Shown: piece by piece, positions 1 through 7,677 of the stretch
How positions within the stretch are numbered: the first letter of the stretch is position 1
How the letters are laid out: every line of letters begins with the position of its first letter
Assembly (NCBI GenBank): GCA_023663915.1
Contig: JAMPGN010000035.1
Coordinates: forward strand, 1 to 25,002
DNA from: Eubacterium sp.
GTDB taxonomy: Bacteria; Bacillota_A; Clostridia; Lachnospirales; Lachnospiraceae
Direction of reading: 5' to 3'
Length of the DNA: 25,002 bases
Notes under the pieces: model-generated
The model's input: the letters and a program-made list of their open reading frames with translations, nothing else
What the model was told of the DNA's origin: nothing
The model's database searches: none
Program-made: the position numbers and the translations under genes

Positions 1-1029
1 ATGATGGCGGGGAATATACTTGTATTTCTGTATTCGGTCAGCTATACCGGTTTCGGCATCGTATCCGTTCTGCTGATGGGATTTTTGTATGTGCGGATCA
101 GACCGAAATTCTGTTTTATAGAAAAAATACTTGCCTGCCTGGTGCTGCCGGTCTGTCTGGCATTGTCCTTTGTGGCGCCGTTTTATCTCTATCATCCCTG
201 GCTCGGCTATTATGTACAGCAGTTGAATTTTAAGCTTAATACAAGAATATATCTTGCGGAGCAGTTTCTGCGGTCGGAGTATCACAGCCTGTTCGGGGCG
301 GATATCTCCCGGATTGTGAGATCGTCCATGACGATGGATAACTCGTATGTGTGGGGATATATTAATTATGGACTGGTGATGTTTACGCTCATTATGCTGG
401 GGTATTTTGCACTGCTGTTTTACGATACACATAAGCAGAGGACGAGGGAACTTGTCATCCTCGTATGTTTCCTGGGCGCCGGATGGACGGAGCCGCTGTT
501 GTTTAATACGTCGTTTAAAAATGTCACGCTGGTCTTTCTGGGGAGTTTTCTGTTTCTGCAGAAGGAAGGCGCAAAGGAGTATTGTCTGTTCCCGAAATTA
601 CGGCGGACAGTGGACATTCCGGGCGGCAGGCTGCCCGATGCCGCCATGACGGCGGTGCGCTCAGTCTGGGATTCGTGCAAGGTAAAGATTTTATGTATCG
701 CGGCAGTTGGCGGCTTGCTGGGACTCATTGTGTGCGCGGTTCTGTATACAGTGCCGGAGGGATATGTAGTGCGGCGGTTTTATACGGATGCAACGGAGAA
801 GACTTCTGTATATTTGGCGAGTGAAGATGATCCTGAATACGAAGGGTGGAAGGTCATGAATTATCTGGCTGCCGACGATCCGATGCAGCTTGTACAGGGG
901 AAGGCTGTTGCCTTGGAGACGGTCAGATACTATTTAGGGAGCGCAATGATTGGCGGATTTCTTGGCGGTGCGGCGTGCGTGCTTTATGGTTGCCATAAGA
1001 AGAATCAATCAGATATGGCTGTCGGGTAA
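1..1029 (+). CDS. Polymerase-like polytopic membrane protein, 3' part (5' end outside window)
   Basis: The frame is open from base 1, so the ATG there is probably internal and the gene is cut by the window edge. Residues 1-190 carry about five hydrophobic helices. A soluble stretch near residue 80-115 (NTRIYLAEQFL, then MDNSYVWGYINYG) has the look of the C-terminal half of Wzy/O-antigen-polymerase-type proteins, where a conserved loop is followed by the last helices. After a basic linker (about 195-225) come two further helices (about 229-250 and 312-332) around a roughly 60-residue polar loop; I do not recognise this C-terminal addition. It precedes a chain of glycosyltransferases, which fits repeat-unit polymerisation at the membrane. 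The polymerase call is a family-level guess; another multi-pass glycan protein is possible. Confidence 0.6.
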   Translation: MMAGNILVFLYSVSYTGFGIVSVLLMGFLYVRIRPKFCFIEKILACLVLPVCLALSFVAPFYLYHPWLGYYVQQLNFKLNTRIYLAEQFLRSEYHSLFGADISRIVRSSMTMDNSYVWGYINYGLVMFTLIMLGYFALLFYDTHKQRTRELVILVCFLGAGWTEPLLFNTSFKNVTLVFLGSFLFLQKEGAKEYCLFPKLRRTVDIPGGRLPDAAMTAVRSVWDSCKVKILCIAAVGGLLGLIVCAVLYTVPEGYVVRRFYTDATEKTSVYLASEDDPEYEGWKVMNYLAADDPMQLVQGKAVALETVRYYLGSAMIGGFLGGAACVLYGCHKKNQSDMAVG

Positions 1030-1056
1030 AGCATGGAAAGTGACTTGTATCTGTAG

Positions 1057-1072
1057 ATTGTGAGAAAGGCAT
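1057..1072 (+). promoter_or_regulatory. Ribosome-binding element, copy 1 of a recurring 16-nt motif
   Basis: The sequence fits ATTGNGAGAARGGYAT, also seen at 17088-17103 and 18280-18295. It contains the Shine-Dalgarno (GAAAGG) for the GT26-GT4 gene, about 13 nt before its ATG. All three copies sit in short spacers directly before glycan genes. Confidence 0.5.
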
Positions 1073-1082
1073 AATATTAAGA

Positions 1083-3044
1083 ATGGACAAGAAAGATTTA
1101 AAGTACTGTACAATTTTAAAAACGAATATTAATGTGACGAACATGAAAGATACGATTGCATACATCACGACGAATCTTGATGATCTTCGAGGTGATTACG
1201 TCTGTGTATCTAACGTGCATACGACGGTGATGGCGTTTCGGGATAAAGAATATCGCCAAGTGCAGAACCGCGCAGCGATGGCGCTGCCGGATGGACAGCC
1301 GTTGGTGATTGTCAGCCGCGGCAGAGGATATCCGGAAGCGCAGCGTGTGGCAGGACCAGATTTGATGCCAGAGATTCTAGAACTGTCCCAGGGAAAAGGA
1401 TATACACATTTTTTCTACGGGAGCACGGAGAATACTTTACAGCATCTTGAGAAAGTGTTGCTGTCCAGATACCCGAAATTGAAGATTGCAGGAATGTATG
1501 CACCGCCGTTTCGGGAATTGACGAAGGAAGAGGATGAGGAGGCGGTTCGCAGGATCAATGAAAGCGGCGCAGACTTTGTATGGGTCGCACTCGGCGCGCC
1601 TAAGCAGGAAGAGTGGATGTATGAGCACAGGGGCAGGGTGAGTGGGCTGATGATCGGCGTGGGAGCCGCTTTTGATTTTATTGCCGGGACGGTGAAGCGT
1701 GCCCCCATGTGGATGCAGAGGTTCTGCTTAGAGTGGGTTTTCCGCATTATGCAGAATCCGAAACGATTGATTCCGCGTTATTTAAACACGAATTTCACTT
1801 TCCTGTACCATGTGCATCAGGAGAGCAGATACTTGAGAAGGAAGGAAAAAAACGGAGGAGAAGGACAGAGCAGAAAGAACGGCAAAGATAGACTCCGCAT
1901 AGCCATGATTGGGCATAAGAGAATACCGTCCAGGGAAGGCGGGATTGAAATCGTGGTGGAAGAACTTGCTGTGCGGCTTGCGGCGATGGGACATCATGTA
2001 GATGCGTATAACCGGTACGGGCACCATGTCTCCGGCAAGAAATACGAGCAGGAGTATGGTTGGAAAGGCAGGAAGTTCTATAAAGGTGTGCGGGTCTATA
2101 TTATTCCCACTTTTCGCACAAGCAAACTGAATGCCATTGTTTACAGTTTTTTTGCGACAATCCGAGCGATGTTTGGTAGGTATGATGTGATGCATTTTCA
2201 CGCGGAAGGTCCGTGTGTCATGGTGTGGCTTCCGAAACTTTTTCATAAAAGGATTGTCGTGACGATCCATGGCTTGGACTGGCAGAGGGCAAAGTGGGGG
2301 AATTTTGCTTCGTATGTCATTAAATTGGGTGAGAAGATGGCGGCAAAATATGCGGATGAAGTGATCGTACTATCTAAGAATGTACAGCAGTATTTTGCGG
2401 ATACTTATCATAGGAAAGTAATCTATATTCCCAATGGCATTGACAGACCTGCACAAAAGGAAGCACAGATGATCACGGAGAAATACGGACTGACGAAGGA
2501 CGGTTATCTGTTGTCGCTCGGAAGAATTGTTCCGGAAAAAGGGCTGCATTATCTGATCGAGGCGTTTTCTAAAGTGGATACAGATAAGAAACTCGTGATT
2601 GCCGGCGGCAACAGCCATGCGGTGGAATATATGGATCAGATTCATCGTATGGTAGCGCAGGATAAGCGTATTATCATGACTGATTTTGTGCAGGGGCAGG
2701 TGTTGGAGGAATTGTATTCAAATGCCTATTCGTTCGTGCTGCCGAGTGATGTGGAAGGCATGGCGCTCACGCTGCTTGAGGCGATGAGTTACGGCAATTG
2801 TTGTCTGGTCAGCGATATCTGTGAGAATACGGAAGTCGTCGAGGATAAGGCTCTTGTTTTCCGCAGGGGTGATGTGAAAGATCTGCAAAGGCAGTTGGAA
2901 TATATGCTGGCGCACCCGAAAGTCGTTGAGGAATACAGAAAGCAGAGTGCGGATTATATCTGTGGCAAATATAACTGGGATGAAGTGGTGAGGGAGACAT
3001 TGAAGCTGTACCGGGGAAGCAGTAAATATTCCGTAAAGAAGTAA
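1083..3044 (+). CDS. Fused glycosyltransferase: GT26 (WecG/TagA/CpsF) + GT4
   Basis: A 653-residue protein joins two normally separate enzymes. Residues about 10-240 are a WecG/TagA/CpsF domain: PDGQPLV (with the Asp that is catalytic in TagA), RVAGPDLM, WVALGAPKQEEWM, GVGAAFDFIAG and RAPMWMQ are all family hallmarks. This family transfers N-acetylmannosamine-type sugars to a lipid-linked acceptor at the inner membrane face. A charged linker (about 250-271) leads to a GT-B fold GT4 domain (about 272-650) with HKRIPSREGGIE near its start, SLGRIVPEKG, and the E-x7-E nucleotide-sugar motif in DVEGMALTLLEAMSYG. Each half has about its usual full length, so both are probably active on successive sugars. 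The start has a GAAAGG site 13 nt upstream. The linker holds a run of 7 A and an unused GGAGGAG, discussed separately. Family calls are secure; substrates are not known. Confidence 0.92.
   Translation: MDKKDLKYCTILKTNINVTNMKDTIAYITTNLDDLRGDYVCVSNVHTTVMAFRDKEYRQVQNRAAMALPDGQPLVIVSRGRGYPEAQRVAGPDLMPEILELSQGKGYTHFFYGSTENTLQHLEKVLLSRYPKLKIAGMYAPPFRELTKEEDEEAVRRINESGADFVWVALGAPKQEEWMYEHRGRVSGLMIGVGAAFDFIAGTVKRAPMWMQRFCLEWVFRIMQNPKRLIPRYLNTNFTFLYHVHQESRYLRRKEKNGGEGQSRKNGKDRLRIAMIGHKRIPSREGGIEIVVEELAVRLAAMGHHVDAYNRYGHHVSGKKYEQEYGWKGRKFYKGVRVYIIPTFRTSKLNAIVYSFFATIRAMFGRYDVMHFHAEGPCVMVWLPKLFHKRIVVTIHGLDWQRAKWGNFASYVIKLGEKMAAKYADEVIVLSKNVQQYFADTYHRKVIYIPNGIDRPAQKEAQMITEKYGLTKDGYLLSLGRIVPEKGLHYLIEAFSKVDTDKKLVIAGGNSHAVEYMDQIHRMVAQDKRIIMTDFVQGQVLEELYSNAYSFVLPSDVEGMALTLLEAMSYGNCCLVSDICENTEVVEDKALVFRRGDVKDLQRQLEYMLAHPKVVEEYRKQSADYICGKYNWDEVVRETLKLYRGSSKYSVKK
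1847..1853 (+). other. Candidate slippery heptamer A AAA AAC in the GT26-GT4 linker
   Basis: In the zero frame this reads GAA AAA AAC, giving the classical -1 heptamer A-AAA-AAC within a run of 7 A (1846-1852). An SD-like AGAAGGAAGG lies just upstream (1836-1845). A -1 slip would reach TAG at 1889-1891 and release a 269-residue protein with only the GT26 domain. Whether it is used is unknown. Confidence 0.3.
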
Positions 3045-3060
3045 AGAGGAAGAATGAAAG

Positions 3061-4320
3061 ATGAAAATCCTGATGGTCAATAAGTTTCTCTACCCCAATG
3101 GCGGTTCGGAGACTTATATCTTTAAGCTGGGCAGACAATTACAGAAAATGGGACATGAGGTGCAGTATTTCGGCATGGAACATGAGGGTAGAATCGTCGG
3201 AAACCATGCGGAAGTTTACACGTCCGATATGGATTTCCATGCGGGCGGGCCTGGGAAACTGCTCTATCCGTTCCGGATTATTTATTCCACAGAGGCGAAG
3301 AAGAAAATGCGCCTCGTGCTGGAAGATTTCCAGCCGGATGTCGTGCATTTGAATAATATTAATTTTCAGCTGACGCCGTCCGTGATCTATGCCGTCAGGG
3401 CATATGAGAAAAGGCATGGCGGACATGTGCGGATCGTATACACCGCGCATGACTACCAGTGGGTATGCCCGAATCATATGATGCGGATTCCGGCAAGCGG
3501 AGAAATCTGTTTTGCCTGCCGTGGCGGGGATTATAAACAGTGCAGTAAAAACCGCTGTATCCATGATTCGCGCGTAAAGAGCCTGCTTGGAACGATCGAG
3601 GCACAATATTATGCCAGACGTAAGACCTATGGCATGGTGGATGTGATCGTGTGTCCAAGTGAGTTCATGAAAAAGCAGCTTGACACCGATCCACTGCTGG
3701 CGGATAAGACAGTCATGATGCATAATTTTATCGAGCCGGATGGCGGCGGACAGGACGACGGCACACGGAAGGCAAAAGCGGGTGCAGCCCGGCGCACGGC
3801 ACGGCAAAGCGTGGCAGAACAGAAAGACTATGTGATTTACTTTGGGCGTTTCTCGGAAGAAAAAGGCACCAGGACTTTGTTGGAAGCATGCCAGGCGCTG
3901 CCGGATATTTCCTTTCTTTTTGCCGGAACGGGACCGTTGGAAGAAGAGGTGAACGGGGTATCGAATGTGGAAAACCGTGGTTTTGTGACCGGAGAGGCGC
4001 TTCGTGAACTGATTGCAGGGGCACGTTTCAGCGTGTATCCTTCGGAATGGTATGAGAACTGTCCGTTTTCCGTGATGGAGTCACAGATGTATGGCACGCC
4101 GGTGCTGGCTTCCGATCTTGGCGGAGCGCCGGAACTGGTACAGCCGGGCGTGACGGGAGATCTGTTCCGGGGCGGCGATGCGCAGGAACTTGCGGAGCAT
4201 ATCAGGGCAATGTGGGACGAGCCGGAATTGTGCCGTAAGTACAGCGAAAACTGTAAAAATATAAAATTCGATACAATTCAGGAATATTGTGCTAAAATAG
4301 TGAGGAATGTATATGGATAA
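3061..4320 (+). CDS. Glycosyltransferase family 4 with a cysteine cluster
   Basis: A 419-residue GT-B fold GT4 enzyme, cytoplasmic or membrane-associated, adding a sugar to the growing lipid-linked glycan. The N-terminus (LMVNKFLYPNGGSETY) is the acceptor-side Rossmann start. The C-terminal half has YFGRFSEEKG and the E-x7-E motif in SEWYENCPFSVMES, then LGGAPELV. Between the halves, after TAHDYQWVCP, five cysteines (C136, C150, C153, C161, C166) form C-x13-C-x2-C-x7-C-x4-C, a pattern found in one GT4 subgroup and possibly metal-binding. A short basic Ala/Arg-rich segment near residue 235-255 looks like a variable loop. The start is supported by AGAGGA at 3045-3050, 10 nt upstream. The gene follows the GT26-GT4 fusion by 16 nt; its last codons form the left arm of a long hairpin. 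Confidence 0.92.
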   Translation: MKILMVNKFLYPNGGSETYIFKLGRQLQKMGHEVQYFGMEHEGRIVGNHAEVYTSDMDFHAGGPGKLLYPFRIIYSTEAKKKMRLVLEDFQPDVVHLNNINFQLTPSVIYAVRAYEKRHGGHVRIVYTAHDYQWVCPNHMMRIPASGEICFACRGGDYKQCSKNRCIHDSRVKSLLGTIEAQYYARRKTYGMVDVIVCPSEFMKKQLDTDPLLADKTVMMHNFIEPDGGGQDDGTRKAKAGAARRTARQSVAEQKDYVIYFGRFSEEKGTRTLLEACQALPDISFLFAGTGPLEEEVNGVSNVENRGFVTGEALRELIAGARFSVYPSEWYENCPFSVMESQMYGTPVLASDLGGAPELVQPGVTGDLFRGGDAQELAEHIRAMWDEPELCRKYSENCKNIKFDTIQEYCAKIVRNVYG

Positions 4321-4351
4321 ATCATGCTTGCATGATTTTATCCATATACAT
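4307..4351 (+). repeat. Long inverted repeat (hairpin) spanning the GT4 stop codon, with an 18-codon ORF
   Basis: The left arm 4307-4326 pairs with 4331-4351 with one extra T in the right arm, closing on the loop G-CTTG-C, a known stable tetraloop type. The left arm contains the last codons and stop (TAA 4318-4320) of the upstream GT4. No T-run follows, so a standard intrinsic terminator is unlikely. Across it runs an 18-codon ORF (ATG 4313, TGA 4367-4369) with TGAGGA at 4301-4306 as a possible SD. Possible roles are mRNA 3'-end protection, attenuation, or one arm of an extragenic repeat. Confidence 0.75.
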
Positions 4352-4453
4352 GACGAACATCCGGCATGAGCAAGGAGCGCAAAGCGCGGATTGCGAATGC
4401 AGGAAGGATGCGGAGCATCCTAATTTTAGCAGGCATAAGAAGGAGTACCAGAA
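4352..4453 (+). repeat. Repeat-like non-coding spacer before the radical SAM gene
   Basis: This is the largest clear spacer in the window. It holds a small GCGC-AAA-GCGC hairpin (4377-4387), a stem AGGATGC-GGA-GCATCCT (4405-4421) followed by AATTTT, and finally the SD AAGAAGGAG (4437-4445) for the next gene. The dense small palindromes and lack of coding potential resemble repetitive extragenic elements of Clostridia. That it is a dispersed repeat is my inference from its look; only one full copy is in this window. Confidence 0.4.
4405..4427 (+). terminator. Weak terminator-like hairpin
   Basis: A 7-bp perfect stem (AGGATGC/GCATCCT) with a 3-nt loop is followed by AATTTT. The T-run is short, so at most partial termination is expected. 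It could set different expression for genes before and after 4.4 kb. Confidence 0.3.
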
Positions 4454-5461
4454 ATGTCAAGAAGAACTTTATACGGCACCGTCATCGTAACATACAGATG
4501 CAACGCCCGATGCAATATGTGTGACTGCTTCAAAGATCCGACTAGGCCGGATGAGGAGATCACGCTTGAGGATATCAAGAAGCTGCCGGAGATGGCATTT
4601 ACCAACATTACCGGGGGAGAGCCTTTTATCAGACAGGACATTCCCGACATTGTACGGGAGCTGTACAAGAAATCTGACAGGATTGTCATATCAACGAACG
4701 GGTATTTTACGGACAGGATTATCGCGTTGTGCAAGGAATTTCCGAAGGTAGGAATCCGTATCAGCATTGAGGGATTGCAGGAAACGAATGATGCGATCCG
4801 GGGGATTCCCGACGGATTCAACAGAGGATATAAGACGCTTAAAACGCTGGTGGAGATGGGACATCCCGACGTGGGGTTTGGCATGACGGTGCAGGATAGG
4901 AACTGTGAGGATCTGGTACCGCTCTACAATATCGCCAATGATATGGGGATGGAGTTTGCCACGGCGACGCTGCACAATTCCTTTTATTTCAGGAAGACGG
5001 ACAACAAGATCGATGACAAATATAAGGTGGCGCAGAATTTTGAGAAGCTGATCAATGAGCTTTTAAAGAGCAGGTCGCCGAAGAAATGGTTCCGCGCGTA
5101 TTTCAATCACGGGCTGATCAATTATATTTACGGCAATAAGCGGCTTTTGCCCTGCGACATGTCGAAGAATGCGTTCTTTATCGATCCGTTCTGTGACGTG
5201 ATTCCCTGTAACGGCATGGAGAAGAAGGCGGTCATGGGGAATCTGAAAGAACAGAGCTGGGACGAGCTGTGGAACTCCGAGCAGGCGCAGAAAGTCAGGG
5301 AATGTACGAAGAAATGTGATCGCAACTGCTGGATGATCGGTTCTGCATCTCCGGCAATGCACAAGTATATCTGGGTGCCCGGATGGTGGGTCGTGAAGCA
5401 TAAGTTCTTAAAGGGCGGGAAGTACAGTCTGAAAGAGAATCAATTTATCGGGGAAAGATGA
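4454..5461 (+). CDS. Radical SAM protein with SPASM/twitch-type C-terminal domain
   Basis: A 335-residue cytoplasmic enzyme. C16-x3-C20-x2-C23 (in YRCNARCNMC) binds the radical SAM 4Fe-4S cluster, and TGGEPF is the SAM-binding GGE motif. The C-terminal part has six more cysteines (C234, C247, C252, C284, C288, C292) with the phrase MGNLKEQSWDELWNSE typical of SPASM domains, implying one or more auxiliary Fe-S clusters. Such proteins occur in polysaccharide loci but their reaction is mostly undefined; a sugar or sugar-nucleotide modification, or modification of a glycan-linked substrate, is a guess. No small peptide substrate gene was found next to it, which argues against a RiPP role. The start is fixed by AAGAAGGAG, 8 nt before the ATG. 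It begins a new run of genes after the hairpin spacer. Confidence 0.9.
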   Translation: MSRRTLYGTVIVTYRCNARCNMCDCFKDPTRPDEEITLEDIKKLPEMAFTNITGGEPFIRQDIPDIVRELYKKSDRIVISTNGYFTDRIIALCKEFPKVGIRISIEGLQETNDAIRGIPDGFNRGYKTLKTLVEMGHPDVGFGMTVQDRNCEDLVPLYNIANDMGMEFATATLHNSFYFRKTDNKIDDKYKVAQNFEKLINELLKSRSPKKWFRAYFNHGLINYIYGNKRLLPCDMSKNAFFIDPFCDVIPCNGMEKKAVMGNLKEQSWDELWNSEQAQKVRECTKKCDRNCWMIGSASPAMHKYIWVPGWWVVKHKFLKGGKYSLKENQFIGER

Positions 5462-5515
5462 AGCTTGCCATAGTGAGAGCATATGGAACGTCGTGGTTTT
5501 CTGAAAGGATGCAGG

Positions 5516-6595
5516 ATGGCAGAAAAGGCAAGGATAGAATGGATTGATATATTGAAACTGCTCGGCATGATTGCGATCTTTTGCGGACATTTTGGCACGG
5601 CGGGCGGCAGGCTGTACGAATTTGTTTTTTGTTATCATGTGCAGCTGTTCTTTTTCGCATCCGGCATTTTTGCAGGGAAGACAGAAGGACTGGGTTTTTG
5701 GGAGGCAGTGAAGAAACGTTTTCATCAGATTATGCTTCCTTATGCATTTCTGGTGATGATCAACATGGTGATGCTTGTAATAACCGAGAACGCCGGTCTT
5801 GTCACATATGCCAGGTATATGAAACAGTTTATCTGGGGAATCCGGAATCAGATACCCATAGGAGCGTTATGGTTTTTCCCATGCATCTTTTGTACCGGAG
5901 TGATGTTTGACGTGCTTCGCAGGGTGTGCAGGAAGGATGCCGTGGCATTTCTTGCATCAGCTGCACTTTATGCTGCATCGGTTACGCTGTTTCCAAATAA
6001 TCCGGGTGTGCAGCCGTCATGGATATGGAATGTCGATTCGGCGTGCCATTATATGGTCTACTATGCGCTGGGGTATGTTTTGAGGAAGAAACTGACCGGA
6101 AGAGAGGAAAATGCTGATGCGGAAAGTGCAGGAACAAATGATGGGACAAACGGCGGGATAAGGCGTTATCTTTTTTTCATCGGCGCGGTACTCGTAACAG
6201 GTTATGCAGCGTCGGTATATATCCAGAGGGATATTGCAGGGAAGCTGCTTTGCCGGCTGCTTCCGTTTGCCGGTGCAATCTATCCGGTCATCCGGGCATT
6301 GCTGCTGATTGGTTTCAATATGGTTCTGGCAAAAATATTAGAAGGTTTTCAATTCCTGTCTTATGCGGGTACGCAGACATTGTGGCTTTGCGGCAACGAG
6401 AGTATTGTAAAAACACTGCTTGGCACGCTGGCGGGGCTGATAGGACTGCGGATTGAGGTTACGGATGAAGCTTCGGCGCTTCTGTATGCGGCAGTCATGA
6501 TGTTGGTTATCATCGTAGTTTTGCTGCCGGCTGAGCAGAGGTTATATCGTAAGTGCCGGGAATATTTTGCGAAATTCGGATCTGGGCGGACGTGA
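5516..6595 (+). CDS. Membrane acyltransferase, AT3 family (first of three)
   Basis: An integral membrane protein of about 359 residues and roughly ten helices. EWIDILKLLGMIAIFCGHFG carries the catalytic-type His at the end of helix 1, then CYHVQLFFFASG matches the fucose-4-O-acetylase-like branch of acyltransferase family 3, and GALWFFPCIF is a second family motif. These proteins use cytoplasmic acyl-CoA to O-acylate glycans across the membrane. I chose ATG 5516 over the in-frame ATG 5483 because GAAAGGA (5503-5509) lies at ideal distance from it. A hydrophilic loop (around residue 200-215) is Asn/Gly/Thr-rich. It follows the radical SAM gene by 54 nt. Target sugar unknown. Confidence 0.88.
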   Translation: MAEKARIEWIDILKLLGMIAIFCGHFGTAGGRLYEFVFCYHVQLFFFASGIFAGKTEGLGFWEAVKKRFHQIMLPYAFLVMINMVMLVITENAGLVTYARYMKQFIWGIRNQIPIGALWFFPCIFCTGVMFDVLRRVCRKDAVAFLASAALYAASVTLFPNNPGVQPSWIWNVDSACHYMVYYALGYVLRKKLTGREENADAESAGTNDGTNGGIRRYLFFIGAVLVTGYAASVYIQRDIAGKLLCRLLPFAGAIYPVIRALLLIGFNMVLAKILEGFQFLSYAGTQTLWLCGNESIVKTLLGTLAGLIGLRIEVTDEASALLYAAVMMLVIIVVLLPAEQRLYRKCREYFAKFGSGRT

Positions 6596-6660
6596 TGGAT
6601 ATGGGTTCCACACGACAGAATGATTGTGTGATAGAATAGTGAGGGTCAGAGGAAAACCAC

Positions 6661-7677
6661 ATGCAGTATAAGGGCATTGATATCGTTAAGTTTATTATGG
6701 CGTTACTCGTGGTGGTATTGCACACGCATCCGCTTTACGCGGTAAACCGCACGGCGGATTTCCTTACGGCGGATGTCATGGCAAGAGCGGCGGTGCCCTT
6801 TTTCTTTGCGGCGACGGGATTCCTGCTGGAAAAGCAGATAAATGAGCGGCATGCAGACATTCGGGTGAAGCTCGGCGGATATATACGGAAGGTTCTGGTT
6901 TTGTATGGTATCTGGACAGTGGTCTATCTGCCAATCATTATATATAACAAGTTCATTATCAGTGGAGAGACATTCGCCTACAGCCTGTTTACCATGATAC
7001 GGGATTTCTTTTTTGCAGGATCGTATGGGCAGCTGTGGTATCTGCCGGCGGTGGCTGTGGGAGTCCTCGCCGTGTTTGTGCTCAGGAAATATCTGGGGGA
7101 GCGCGGGACAGCCGTTATACTGTTTCTCCTGTTTTGCATGGGACTCGCAACCCAGTCGTACTTTGGGCTTACATCCGTACTGCTTCCATCGGACGGTGCG
7201 CTGTGGAAAGGATTGAAGGCGGTTAAGAAAGTCATGGTCACATGCAGGAACGGCATTTTCTTCGGCAGTATTTTCATCTATATGGGAACATGGATCGCCA
7301 GGCGCGATATCAGGATGAAAGGCTGGAAGGCAGCGGCAGGGCTTGCGGTATCGGCGGCGCTGTTTTGCATCGAGGCATCCTGTCTGTGGAGCATCGGCTC
7401 CGTGAGGGAGAAAGACATGTATCTGATGCTGCTTCCGGTTGTATTTTTTCTGATGATATGCGCACTGCAGATACGGGTAGGGCGGGACACCGTATTTCTG
7501 AGGAAAATGAGTATCAACATCTATCTTGTACATACGGTGTTCAAGTTCGTATACAGGGAGTTTATAGGAGAACATAACGAGAACGGTTTGCCGCTGTTTT
7601 TGTTTACGCTGGCAGGAACGCTTATAACGGCGTATCTGATAGAACGATTTGAAAGGCGCAGAGGGAGATCATCATGA
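6661..7677 (+). CDS. Membrane acyltransferase, AT3 family (second of three)
   Basis: A 338-residue, roughly ten-helix protein. The opening KGIDIVKFIMALLVVVLHTHP has the AT3 His in helix 1, and AAVPFFFAATGFLL is the next conserved segment; YGQLWYLPA and NIYLVHTVFKF match later AT3 motifs. Likely O-acetylates (or otherwise acylates) a sugar of the surface glycan. It differs in its motifs from the other two AT3 proteins of the window, so the three probably act on different positions rather than being recent duplicates. SD CAGAGG lies about 7 nt upstream. Its stop overlaps the next start as ATGA, which implies translational coupling. Confidence 0.88.
   Translation: MQYKGIDIVKFIMALLVVVLHTHPLYAVNRTADFLTADVMARAAVPFFFAATGFLLEKQINERHADIRVKLGGYIRKVLVLYGIWTVVYLPIIIYNKFIISGETFAYSLFTMIRDFFFAGSYGQLWYLPAVAVGVLAVFVLRKYLGERGTAVILFLLFCMGLATQSYFGLTSVLLPSDGALWKGLKAVKKVMVTCRNGIFFGSIFIYMGTWIARRDIRMKGWKAAAGLAVSAALFCIEASCLWSIGSVREKDMYLMLLPVVFFLMICALQIRVGRDTVFLRKMSINIYLVHTVFKFVYREFIGEHNENGLPLFLFTLAGTLITAYLIERFERRRGRSS

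Noticed and set aside
4366..4524. Small ORF starting in the spacer repeat (MSKERKARIAN) and running into the radical SAM gene
   Set aside because: No SD, overlaps the strong RBS and start of the radical SAM gene in another frame, and is probably just the repeat read as protein.
6703..7575. Long antisense open frame (290 codons) opposite the second AT3 gene
   Set aside because: It lies fully opposite a clear AT3 gene, reads as a Cys/His/Arg-rich composition without domains, and has no plausible operon context.
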